Below the pieces are notes generated by a model. That model had not been told where the DNA came from. It made no database searches and saw only the letters and a program-made list of their open reading frames with translations. 56,195 bases of DNA from positions 1 to 56,195 of the forward strand of contig CACOCY010000013.1 in assembly GCA_902625725.1 (NCBI GenBank), written 5' to 3'. Each line of letters opens with the position of its first letter. The stretch's first letter is position 1. This document shows, piece after piece, positions 9,159 to 17,529 of the stretch. Made by a program: the position numbers and the translations under genes. This DNA is from an uncultured SAR116 cluster alpha proteobacterium (GTDB lineage Bacteria; Pseudomonadota; Alphaproteobacteria; Puniceispirillales; Puniceispirillaceae).

Positions 9159-10169
9159 TTACTTCTCCGCCCAGATAATAGAAGTGAGTTTTTCGACGAA
9201 AACCTGCTTTGAAAATCTTTTTTCTTTTATAACCTGTTTTGCCCTTTTCTGATATTTGTCCCTTTTCTCTGGATTTTGTATGAGTGTTTTTAAACAAATT
9301 AACATTTCATCATCGTTAGAGGGCTCAAAAAAAAGTGCATTTTGATTACCTTTGCAAATCCATAAAGGACCGTTTGTACTAGATGATACCACAGCAATAC
9401 CGTATTGCATCATTTCAGGTAATATATAACCAAAAGGCTCGTCGAGAGAGGGGAGGCAAAAAATATCTATTGAGGGCGCCAAAGTTTCTACATCTGTCCA
9501 ACCAGTAAATCGGACAGGATTTCCCCTGCTTTTTGAAAATGCTCGAAGACTTTTTGATAAAGGTCCATCACCAGCAAGAACAAAATCAATTTCAGGGAAT
9601 TCTTCTTTAATTCTTGCGGCTACATCGATAAATGTTTTAAATCCCTTTTTGTCAACAAACCGTCCAGCTGCTCCTATCGTCAGCTTTTGTTTTGTTTTAA
9701 TTTCATTTAAAGTTTTTTTCTGTGGTTCAAAATAATGAGGTAAGTGATAGATACTTTCTTCACATCTGCCAGATTTTTTGGCTTTCTCAACTGCGTTAGG
9801 TGATAAGCAAATTAGGCAGTCCGCATGTTTGAACTGTTCGGGTTTATCATTATGACAAATACCGATTACTTTATCACTATATTTCTTCATAATTTTGCAT
9901 ATAAAACCGTTATGGACAAAAGATATATTAAATGAGTGGTTTTGAAACTGTTTAATAGGCAACAAAAATCCCCTTCGAATAAGCGTTTTTTGTTGCCATG
10001 ACATCCTTATATGATGGGGGATGTCTTGGCCTTGGTTAAGATTTAATGGCAAAGGGGCAAAATAAAGATTTTCAAGTTGGGGTATAGGCACTAGAGCGGA
10101 AAGATACGCTTTAAAGGCTTTTTGAATGCCACCTGGTTTATCATCACTTGTAACATGTAATATTTTCAT
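9159..10169 (-). CDS. GT4-type glycosyltransferase
   Basis: A 336-residue GT-B fold enzyme of the GT4 family, probably adding a sugar to a lipopolysaccharide or other surface glycan at the cytoplasmic side. It starts MKILHVTSDDKPGGIQKAF, where the GG loop binds the acceptor or donor. The donor-binding half shows IGAAGRFVDKKGFKTFIDVAARIKEEFPEIDFVLAGDGPL near residues 164-204. The E-x7-E-type segment LPSLDEPFGYILPEMMQYGIAVVSSS follows near 235-265. No membrane segment is evident. It sits 18 bases downstream of the EamA transporter on the same strand and could be cotranscribed. The sugar and acceptor are unknown. Confidence 0.85.
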   Translation of the reverse strand: MKILHVTSDDKPGGIQKAFKAYLSALVPIPQLENLYFAPLPLNLNQGQDIPHHIRMSWQQKTLIRRGFLLPIKQFQNHSFNISFVHNGFICKIMKKYSDKVIGICHNDKPEQFKHADCLICLSPNAVEKAKKSGRCEESIYHLPHYFEPQKKTLNEIKTKQKLTIGAAGRFVDKKGFKTFIDVAARIKEEFPEIDFVLAGDGPLSKSLRAFSKSRGNPVRFTGWTDVETLAPSIDIFCLPSLDEPFGYILPEMMQYGIAVVSSSTNGPLWICKGNQNALFFEPSNDDEMLICLKTLIQNPEKRDKYQKRAKQVIKEKRFSKQVFVEKLTSIIWAEK

Positions 10170-10187
10170 AAAAACATCTTTTCTAAT

Positions 10188-11093
10188 TTAAGCATATAAC
10201 AATACAAGAATGATGGAAATACCAAGCACACCAATACCAATTACTTCAAGCAGAGTAATTTTCTCTTTTAGAAAAAGCCATGAAAACAAAATTGATATAA
10301 TTAACTCGATTTGACCGACAGCGCGAACCGCACCAAGATGAAAAATAGCGAATGCGAAAAACCAAGCCGCTGTCGAAATAGCTGCAGTTATCCCTATAAA
10401 AAAACCAGTCCTCCAATTCTGAAGGCAAAGCGTTAATTGAGTAGGCTGCTTAAAGATAAGATAGCTGCCAAGAATGGCTGTTTGCAGGGAAATTGCAATT
10501 GCAGCCGTAAAACTAGCATCTAGCATGAGTAGGTCACCGTTTAAAAGGATCGTTGCTTTGAAGTAAAAAATATTTGCCAACGCAAGACATGCTCCAGAAC
10601 CAAGTCCCAAAAAATGAGAAGATGAAAAAAACAAATGAGCTTTATTACCATCTGCGAACTCAACTTTTTGATAGCTTAAAAGCGCAATTCCAAATAAGCC
10701 CATGGCAATTGCAAAGATAGTCGAGTAGCTCGCAGCATAACCGATTAAAATGGACTCTAGTATAGCTGTTTGGAGAATCTCAGTTTTTGAAAGCGCAATT
10801 CCAATCGCATAATTTCGATGATTAAACATCATAATCAATAAAATCGTAAATGCGATTTGGAGAATAGCTGCGAAGGCAACAAAAACGAAAAATAAGAGGG
10901 ATGTTTCTGGAAGACTACTGCCAGTTTTTATACAAATATAGAGTGTCCATAGCCACGCGAATGGAATGCCGAAAATGAAACGGCTAAAACTAGCACCCAA
11001 CTCCCCTATCCGTGGGATTAACAACTTCTGACAAACAGTACGCAAGGATTGCGCAAGTGCAGCGATCAACGCAATAATTGCCCATGATTCCAT
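10188..11093 (-). CDS. EamA family (DMT superfamily) transporter
   Basis: An inner-membrane protein of 301 residues with about ten hydrophobic helices arranged as two EamA repeats, the drug/metabolite transporter layout. Each half ends with the typical pattern of a helix followed by KEKITLLEVIGIGVLGISIILV-like sequence (end of repeat 2). The first helix reads SWAIIALIAALAQSLRTVCQKLL. Substrates in this superfamily include amino acids, nucleotide sugars and small metabolites, and nothing here selects among them. Position before a GT4 glycosyltransferase on the same strand allows, but does not show, a role in glycan precursor movement. Confidence 0.82.
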   Translation of the reverse strand: MESWAIIALIAALAQSLRTVCQKLLIPRIGELGASFSRFIFGIPFAWLWTLYICIKTGSSLPETSLLFFVFVAFAAILQIAFTILLIMMFNHRNYAIGIALSKTEILQTAILESILIGYAASYSTIFAIAMGLFGIALLSYQKVEFADGNKAHLFFSSSHFLGLGSGACLALANIFYFKATILLNGDLLMLDASFTAAIAISLQTAILGSYLIFKQPTQLTLCLQNWRTGFFIGITAAISTAAWFFAFAIFHLGAVRAVGQIELIISILFSWLFLKEKITLLEVIGIGVLGISIILVLLYA

Positions 11094-11142
11094 TTTTGAC
11101 TTCTAAAGTATTATCTTAAATAAATCCAGCTTACTAAGATAT

Positions 11143-11733
11143 TTATGTGTTAGGTGTGATTTTGGGGGTAACACTTACATCACTAAGGTCGAGCACTTTA
11201 GATTTTTTTTCTTTTTTAACTTCTATCATCTCATTCAAAATGCTGTCGAGATCCTCTCTCAGAATTTTGTTCAGTATGTTTTCTATGTACAGTTTTATTT
11301 CTTGTGATAATTTGGTTTCGGAGAACAAATTTTCGCTTTTTTTAGTCAAAGAAACTTTTAATTCCTGGTTTTTATTTTTTGATATGTCTTCATTTGCGTC
11401 AGATACAGCCATTTTTATCTCGCGCATTACGCTGTTTACTTTAGTAAGCTCTAAAAAATTAGATTCAGAATTAATTTCGCTTTTTTCTTCGATTTTTCCT
11501 AACAAAACGGCTATTTCCGCGTCCTTCAGAAGTAGTTGAAGCTGATACAGTTGGTTAACAAATGCTGAACTTAAATCAAACTTATCAAAAGTTTTTCCCA
11601 AAGATGACCTTTCTGCATGTGGTACTTTGGATAAAATATTGCTTATAAAAGGTGCACTTGAGTTGAAAGCTTCTATTGAAGCGATTGTTTTCAAGGATTT
11701 CATATTATCAAAGATAAGTTCTTGTTTATTCAT
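11143..11733 (-). CDS. Hypothetical protein, lysine/glutamate-rich and helical
   Basis: A 196-residue protein that I do not recognise. It has no signal peptide, membrane segment or cysteine. Residues about 65-175 are rich in Lys, Glu, Leu and Asn with heptad-like spacing (QLQLLLKDAEIAVLLGKIEEKSE, LYIENILNKILREDLDSILNEMIEVKKEKKSK), so helical or coiled-coil structure is likely. It ends in a proline/threonine tail. Codon use and base composition resemble the neighbours. It is divergent from the STT3 homologue and tandem with the EamA gene, with 49 bases between. No function is proposed. Confidence 0.65.
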   Translation of the reverse strand: MNKQELIFDNMKSLKTIASIEAFNSSAPFISNILSKVPHAERSSLGKTFDKFDLSSAFVNQLYQLQLLLKDAEIAVLLGKIEEKSEINSESNFLELTKVNSVMREIKMAVSDANEDISKNKNQELKVSLTKKSENLFSETKLSQEIKLYIENILNKILREDLDSILNEMIEVKKEKKSKVLDLSDVSVTPKITPNT

Positions 11734-11903
11734 TAGGTGATCTCAAAATAAATATTAATTCTTATATTAGTATTATTCACTTTATTTGACTAGGCTAAAA
11801 ATTTATATCTTGGAGTGGTCTATCTCTTTTATTGTTAATAAGTCGAGGTTGATTTATAAATTTGCAAAAGATTTTAGTAAGAATGTGATTATAAGGAGTG
11901 TTT

Positions 11904-14015
11904 ATGTCATTATTTTACAGACTTTGTGAGCGGCACGAAAATTTTTTTCAGCACAGTCTCTTTAACCAGAAAACCACCTTACTTACTATAATCTTTTGTA
12001 TTATTCTGGGGTCCATAGCTTCATATATGAATTTTCATGCAAGGCACATAAATTGGCAAATCTGGGAACAAAACAAAGAAGAATTTTTTTATGAAAATAC
12101 TCCCTTATTTACAACTATGGATGCTGGTTATTTTCTTGGAATAGCTGGATACCTAAAATCAGGAAAAACCCTTGAAGAATATCAATCTTTACGTGTGTAT
12201 CCAAAAAACCAAAATAAGCAAACATCGTTAAAAATTTCAAAAAACGAGGCTCCATTATTGTCAAAAGTAATAGCCTTCTTTGCTAAAGATTCCTCCCCTC
12301 AAGAATTGTTAATAGCAGGAAATAAAATGCTTCCATATACAGCGGCCATTACAGCGATTGCTATTTTAATTGCTTTTGGGGTCACTGGGTATTGGATGGA
12401 GGGTTCAATTGCAGCTGCTGGAGGCGGGTTATCACTTGTCTATTATTGGAGGTCGGCTATCGGCAGAATAGATACTGACCAGTTAAACCTTGGGATGATG
12501 TATTTTATGTTTGCAATGGTTTTGTGTGCTGGAAGATCGCAACAATTAAAATGGGGCCTTTTCTTCACTTTAATTGCCTCAATAACAGCCAATTTATTTA
12601 TGAGTTGGTATGGTAAGTCAGAACTTATCATTATGGCTTTAATTGCTTTATGCTGGTTGCTCATAGTCATTACTAAAGATTGGCGAAGGCTTATTGGGTT
12701 TTCATTTGTATTTATCATGATTTCAGGTGTTGGTCTTATAAATCCATTTACCTCAATTTATGTTCAAACAGAGTTAGTTTTTCACGATTTCATCTTTAAT
12801 AATGTCTTATCTACAGTGACAGAAGTATCTAAATTATCATTTCCCGAAGCACTCAATCGTATAACAGGTTCCACGTTTGTTGGCAGTTTTTGTCTAATTG
12901 GTATCTTTTGTTGGGCAATCCGACATCCAGTATTAGCTGTAGCTTATGCGCCACTTGCTGGATTTGCAATGCTCTCAGTCATTCTAGGAAACCGCGCACT
13001 ATTTTATTCAGCACCATTTTTTTGGTTTGGTGGTGCCTATATAGTTGTGTTGGGCACAAGAGCCATTGTTTTTTTGTTTTTATCTAGATTTGAAGACTCA
13101 AGACAAATAATAAGTACTTCAACATCCGCATTTGCTTGCTCTATTTTGTTGATTTTGGTATGGGTTCAGGGTCCAGTCAATCAGACAGCAAAACCCTCAA
13201 TCCCCTCCCCCATTATTAAAGCAATGGCCGAATTGAAGTTTATAGCGGGCCAAGAAAAAAGCGTTTTAGCTACCTGGTGGGATTATGGTTACGCTTCAAT
13301 TCTTATGAATGGAATACCAACTTTCACGGATCCTGGATCACATTTAAGCAACTCCAATTACTTTGTTGCTGATTCATTACTATCAAATAACCAGAATTAT
13401 ACTGCAGACACACTTCGTTTTTTAGCACGTGGTGGGTTATTGAGTTTAAAAGAACCTGTTGAAGACAAGACTAATCTCATAAAAAAAATAAGTTTAGACA
13501 GGCATATTAAAACGCCAACCGTTTATTTAATGTTAACAGACCAAATGACAGGTTGGATGCCATCCATCTCAAAGATTGGAAGATGGGATATTGACACAGG
13601 CCTCCCTATCCTTGCAAAGGGTCAAAAACCTGGTCAACAATTGTCGTATGATTTTTTAAATTGTAAAGATACTAAAATTCAAGGAATAATTGAATGCAAT
13701 AATTCAAGAATCAATCTCAAAGAAGGAAAGATAGACGGAAAATCTGTTTTAAATTTATTTGCTGAGGCCCACGGAGGTAGATTAGTTGGAAGCATACGTT
13801 ACCAGCAGAGTCAATTGAATATGTTTCAAATTATGAAAGACAAAGACGGAAAATCACCAAAGGTGGCTATTCTTCATAAGGATTTATTTTTTAGTAGTTT
13901 CAATCAGATGTTTCATTTGGGGAGATTTGACACCAAGAAATTTAAATTAGTATATGATGGATACCCTGAAGTTCGAATATTTGAACTGCTTCCAGCTAAT
14001 TTTAAGAAAGAGTAA
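11904..14015 (+). CDS. STT3/PglB-type oligosaccharyltransferase family membrane protein
   Basis: A GT-C enzyme of the STT3 superfamily, which moves a lipid-linked glycan onto asparagine side chains at the periplasmic face. I start at the ATG at 11904, five bases after AAGGAG. The in-frame GTG at 11898 overlaps that site. It has 703 residues, close to PglB. The first outer loop has TTMDAGYFLGIA (about residue 72), the place of the metal-binding Asp. The second has GRIDTDQLN (about 187), a DxD-like motif. TVTE (about 303) fits the SVSE/TIxE position. WWDYG (about 457) is the diagnostic acceptor-binding motif, followed by LTDQMTGWMPSISKIG. About 11 membrane helices precede the periplasmic C-terminal domain. 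Bacterial members outside Campylobacterota and Desulfobacterota are uncommon. Its activity is unproven. Confidence 0.83.
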   Translation: MSLFYRLCERHENFFQHSLFNQKTTLLTIIFCIILGSIASYMNFHARHINWQIWEQNKEEFFYENTPLFTTMDAGYFLGIAGYLKSGKTLEEYQSLRVYPKNQNKQTSLKISKNEAPLLSKVIAFFAKDSSPQELLIAGNKMLPYTAAITAIAILIAFGVTGYWMEGSIAAAGGGLSLVYYWRSAIGRIDTDQLNLGMMYFMFAMVLCAGRSQQLKWGLFFTLIASITANLFMSWYGKSELIIMALIALCWLLIVITKDWRRLIGFSFVFIMISGVGLINPFTSIYVQTELVFHDFIFNNVLSTVTEVSKLSFPEALNRITGSTFVGSFCLIGIFCWAIRHPVLAVAYAPLAGFAMLSVILGNRALFYSAPFFWFGGAYIVVLGTRAIVFLFLSRFEDSRQIISTSTSAFACSILLILVWVQGPVNQTAKPSIPSPIIKAMAELKFIAGQEKSVLATWWDYGYASILMNGIPTFTDPGSHLSNSNYFVADSLLSNNQNYTADTLRFLARGGLLSLKEPVEDKTNLIKKISLDRHIKTPTVYLMLTDQMTGWMPSISKIGRWDIDTGLPILAKGQKPGQQLSYDFLNCKDTKIQGIIECNNSRINLKEGKIDGKSVLNLFAEAHGGRLVGSIRYQQSQLNMFQIMKDKDGKSPKVAILHKDLFFSSFNQMFHLGRFDTKKFKLVYDGYPEVRIFELLPANFKKE

Positions 14016-14101
14016 TTGCTTTACCATTAGCTTTTTGCTGCAATAAAATAAATAACTATGTTTGTTTTTAAAATAGTCTGTGAAATTGTATTTAGAAGTT
14101 T

Positions 14102-14178
14102 GGCCCCGTAGCTCATCAGGATAGAGCGCGAGATTCCTAATCCCGAGGCAACAGGTTCGAGTCCTGTCGGGGTCACCA
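14102..14178 (+). tRNA. tRNA-Arg (anticodon CCU)
   Basis: The gene is 77 nt including an encoded CCA. The acceptor stem is GGCCCCG/CGGGGTC with one G-T wobble, the D arm GCTC...GAGC, and the T arm ACAGG-TTCGAGT-CCTGT. The anticodon loop TTCCTAA gives CCU, for AGG codons. The anticodon stem CGAGA/TCCCG has an A-C mismatch at its centre pair. There is no intron, although this isoacceptor is a known host of group I introns in other Alphaproteobacteria. Confidence 0.93.
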
Positions 14179-14210
14179 TAAATAGAAAAAGTTATAAATG
14201 TGTTTGGAGC

Positions 14211-15068
14211 TTAGTTGCTTAGTGTTTTAGGATTCACATAAAAAACTTGTTGTCCATTAATTTTGAATTGTTTAATCGCTGATTGACCTCTTTTTGAGAT
14301 GAGCCAATCAATAAACAATTGACCTAGTTCTGACTTAACATTAGGGCATTTTTCTTTATCAATAAGCATTAACCCATAAGGGTTAAACAATTGGCTATCT
14401 CCTTCCAGAACAATTTGGTAATCAAGTTTGTTAGAAAATGAATGCCAACTGGCGCTATCGACAAGTGTATATGCGTTTAGCCCAATAGCTATATTTAGTG
14501 TCGTTCCCATACCTGAGCCAGTTTCAAGGTACCATTTTCCAGAACCAGTTTCCGGTTTCAAGCCAATTTTTTTCCAGATTGCGAGCTCTTTGTTATGTGT
14601 GCCTGAATTATCACTTCGAGATGCAAATTTGGCACCGGTGGTCATTATTTTTTTGAACGCTAAGCCTACATCTTGAACCCCAATTATTTCTGCTGGATCA
14701 TTATTTGATCCAACCAGCAGAAAGTAATTGTGCATTACATCATATCGTTTTTTTGCAAAGCCTTGCGCAACAAATTCTACCTCATGTTTTGGGCTATGAA
14801 CAAACAAAACATCACCGTCACAATTACGTGCATTCTTAATGGCGGCACCGGTTCCAACAGCGACTATGTTAACATTTACTCCTGTGTCTGACTCAAATAA
14901 TGGTAGAATGTAGTCATAAAAGCCAGAATTTTCGGTTGAAGTTGTTGATTGTACCAATATAGAATTTTCTGAAGCCAATACTGAGAATGAAACTAAAAGC
15001 GATAGTCCTAAATAGGGAAAAATGGTTATTTTCTTAAGTTTAATTTTAATATTATTAAACAGCTTCAT
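14211..15068 (-). CDS. tupA: Tungstate-type ABC transporter substrate-binding protein (TupA-like)
   Basis: A periplasmic binding protein for tungstate or a similar oxyanion. I start at the ATG at 15068 (285 residues), because MKLFNNIKIKLKKITIFPYLGLSLLVSFSVLASENS is a good Sec signal peptide with a basic start, hydrophobic core and ALA-like cleavage site. An ATG at 15131 would add 21 residues in front of it. The mature part shows LVQSTTSTENSGFYDYILPLFES, GTGAAIKNARNCDGDVLFVHSPKHEVEFVAQGF, and RSDNSGTHNKELAIWKK, which are the ligand-loop blocks of TupA. It ends VFYVNPKTLSN. No permease (TupB) or ATPase (TupC) gene is adjacent, which is unusual. Confidence 0.85.
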   Translation of the reverse strand: MKLFNNIKIKLKKITIFPYLGLSLLVSFSVLASENSILVQSTTSTENSGFYDYILPLFESDTGVNVNIVAVGTGAAIKNARNCDGDVLFVHSPKHEVEFVAQGFAKKRYDVMHNYFLLVGSNNDPAEIIGVQDVGLAFKKIMTTGAKFASRSDNSGTHNKELAIWKKIGLKPETGSGKWYLETGSGMGTTLNIAIGLNAYTLVDSASWHSFSNKLDYQIVLEGDSQLFNPYGLMLIDKEKCPNVKSELGQLFIDWLISKRGQSAIKQFKINGQQVFYVNPKTLSN

Positions 15069-15287
15069 AAAATTTTGGATAGAGTATACAAAGATAATGT
15101 TTAAACTTAATTTAGTAAGCATGTTATTCATAATCTCAATACAAAATGATAAAGTAAAAATTGTAAGGTTCGAAAAGTCAAAATTTATATTTTAGAAATT
15201 TTTTTCATATTACAACCTAAAATTAAAAGAAACATGACTGTTACATCCTAAAATTGATTTAATGTTGACCTGAAAAAGTGGAGTTAA

Positions 15288-16568
15288 ATGCAAAATAATA
15301 ATTTTTTAAATGCTAAGGCGGGTCTTGACTATATAGACCATATACAAGCAGGAATTTTTGACATGAATGGCATAATGCGAGGTAAAAGATTTCCAGTTAC
15401 TTCATATCAAAAATTGATTGATAACGGTATTCAAATCCCATTTTCAGCGCAAAATTTAGATATTTTTGGTAGTGATATAAGAAATAGCAGATTCGTTTTT
15501 AAAACAGGTGACAAAGATGGCTCTGCAATATGGCAGGGGGCACCGTTAGTTATTTTAAATCATTTGCCCAAGCCTATTCTTTTTATGCCATTAAGCTTTG
15601 CAATGAATAATGGCAACTTATTTGAGGGCTGCCCTAGAGCCTTTCTTAAATCCGTATTAAAAACGGCAAGCAATAAGGAATTTAATTTTAAATTTGGAAT
15701 AGAGTTAGAATTTTGCCTCTTTTCAGACGATAATTCTCCTTTAATATTTTCACAGCCTCAATTACTCTCGCTTTTGGCATTGGATTCGGTGGATCAATTG
15801 CTTCAAGATATTAGCCATTTAACGGAACAGCTTGATATTCAAACGGAATCAATATTGTCAGAATCAGGAATTGGTCAAATTGAGGTCGTATTTGCTCCCA
15901 GTGACGATTTATGTCATTTAGCAGATTGTATTCTAATTTTGAGACACTCTCTTACTGCTTATGCACTGTCAAAAGGTGTGTCTGTATCATTTCAGGCTAA
16001 GCCTAAAAAACATCTTGCAGGTAATGGATTGCACTGCCACATATCAATTGAAAATTTCGAATCTGAGAATCTGTTTGCAAAAGATGATGGTATCTTTAAA
16101 TCTGCTATTGGGTCGATTTTGTCATTGTTAGAGTCAGCAACATTAATTTTAGCCCCCTTTTCAAATTCTTATGAAAGATTTCAGGAAAATAGCCATGCTC
16201 CTATAAATATTGGTTGGGGTTTTGATAATAGGACAGTTGCTGTGCGGATTCCTAAGGCCTCTTTTTCGGCAAAAAGATTGGAGTTGAGAGTGGCTGGTGC
16301 TGACAGCAATCCATATTTGCTCTTTGCTGTATTAGTTTCTGCTATATTGGACGGAATTGATGAGATGGTAGTGCCGCCGTTACCGGTTTCTGGGAATGGA
16401 TATGCATCCGACTTAAAAAAATTGCCTTGTGATCTTAAAACAGCAATATCTAAATTTGAAAAATCACAAAAAATACGCAAATACTTACCAACAACATTGA
16501 GAGAAATGTTTATTGCAACCAAAAATCAGGAAATGCAAATAGCGACATCAGGAGATTTTGATGAGTAA
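15288..16568 (+). CDS. Glutamine synthetase family protein (gamma-glutamylpolyamine synthetase-like)
   Basis: A 426-residue ligase of the glutamine synthetase fold. Its company suggests that it glutamylates a polyamine rather than ammonia. The N-terminal beta-grasp domain shows YIDHIQAGIFDMNGIMRGKRFP. The catalytic domain has FGIELEFCLF (metal-binding Glu, about residue 131), SGIGQIEVVFAP, GNGLHCHISIEN (about residue 246), and the ATP and substrate loop NSYERFQENSHAPINIGWGFDNRTVAVRIP (about 287-317). A GGAG site precedes the ATG. Its last eight bases overlap the agmatinase start, so the two are translationally coupled. It is diverged from the second ligase of the cluster (20354-21694), and the two may use different amines. 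Confidence 0.82.
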   Translation: MQNNNFLNAKAGLDYIDHIQAGIFDMNGIMRGKRFPVTSYQKLIDNGIQIPFSAQNLDIFGSDIRNSRFVFKTGDKDGSAIWQGAPLVILNHLPKPILFMPLSFAMNNGNLFEGCPRAFLKSVLKTASNKEFNFKFGIELEFCLFSDDNSPLIFSQPQLLSLLALDSVDQLLQDISHLTEQLDIQTESILSESGIGQIEVVFAPSDDLCHLADCILILRHSLTAYALSKGVSVSFQAKPKKHLAGNGLHCHISIENFESENLFAKDDGIFKSAIGSILSLLESATLILAPFSNSYERFQENSHAPINIGWGFDNRTVAVRIPKASFSAKRLELRVAGADSNPYLLFAVLVSAILDGIDEMVVPPLPVSGNGYASDLKKLPCDLKTAISKFEKSQKIRKYLPTTLREMFIATKNQEMQIATSGDFDE

Positions 16569-17529
16569 AGATACAGAAAAAAACTCAATTCCTAGTCTTT
16601 TGTCTGATCAGTCTTGGAAAAATGATGACTTATATAGGCGTTTTCATGAACCAACTTATTCCGGCGCAACAAGTTTTTTACGGAGACCGTATTCTTTAGC
16701 TTATGACAAAGCTGATATTGTTATAGCGGGGATCCCTTTTGATTGTGCAACTACTTATCGTCCAGGATGTAGATTGGGGCCAAGAGCGGTGAGGAGTGCA
16801 TCCGTTCAATTAGCTGAATTACCATCTTTCCCCTTTGGTTTCGATCCATTTTCTATCCTAAGAGTAATTGACTCAGGCGATTTCATTCTAAATCCACACC
16901 AGCCCGAAACAATTATTTCAGGTATTTACGAACAATCCTCAGCCATAATCAATTCTGGAGCCTCTTTGCTTTCAATAGGTGGAGACCATTTCATAAGCTA
17001 TCCTTTGTTAAAAGCGCATGCAGAGGCTTTTGGCCCTATCTCTTTACTTCAGTTTGATGCACATTGCGATACTTGGCAGTCAATAGGTGAGTTTGACCAC
17101 GGCACAATGTTTCTTCGTGCCATTAACGAGGGTCTTATTAACGTTGAAAGTTCTATTCAGGTGGGCCTAAGAACGCATAATGATATCGATGTTGGAATAA
17201 AACAAATTACCTCTCCTCAGATACATGAAAAAGGGATTCCCGCAGTTTTGGAGCAGATACTGGCGCATCTCAAAGGCAATAAAGTCTATTTGAGTTTTGA
17301 TATAGATGTATTAGATCCCGCATACGCTCCTGGGACAGGGACACCTGTTTCTGGTGGATTAGCTTCCTGGCAAGTGCTAGAAATCTTGCGGGGTCTTACT
17401 TCTTTAAATATGATAGGATTTGATCTTGTAGAGGTAAGTCCGCCATTTGATCATGCGGAAATTACCTCTATTGTTGCCGCAACAATTATTCATGATTGGA
17501 TTTGTCTTAAAGCACTCCAAAAGAGTTAA
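16561..17529 (+). CDS. speB: Agmatinase / ureohydrolase family protein
   Basis: Hydrolyses agmatine, or a related guanidino compound, to putrescine and urea in the cytoplasm using a binuclear manganese centre. The start is the ATG at 16561, seven bases after AGGAG inside the end of the preceding gene. It has 322 residues. Metal ligands are all visible: GGDHF (about residue 141, where most members have GGDHS), DAHCD (about 164-168) and SFDIDVLDPAYAPGTGTP (about 245). The overlap with a polyamine ligase gene makes putrescine supply the likely role. Guanidinobutyrase is an alternative within the same family. It ends 4 bases into the convergent oxidase gene. Confidence 0.87.
   Translation: MSKDTEKNSIPSLLSDQSWKNDDLYRRFHEPTYSGATSFLRRPYSLAYDKADIVIAGIPFDCATTYRPGCRLGPRAVRSASVQLAELPSFPFGFDPFSILRVIDSGDFILNPHQPETIISGIYEQSSAIINSGASLLSIGGDHFISYPLLKAHAEAFGPISLLQFDAHCDTWQSIGEFDHGTMFLRAINEGLINVESSIQVGLRTHNDIDVGIKQITSPQIHEKGIPAVLEQILAHLKGNKVYLSFDIDVLDPAYAPGTGTPVSGGLASWQVLEILRGLTSLNMIGFDLVEVSPPFDHAEITSIVAATIIHDWICLKALQKS

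Noticed and set aside
14102-14178. Group I intron in tRNA-Arg(CCU), the classic alphaproteobacterial host
   Set aside because: The gene is continuous at 77 nt with an intact anticodon loop. Only tRNA-Thr is interrupted in this window.
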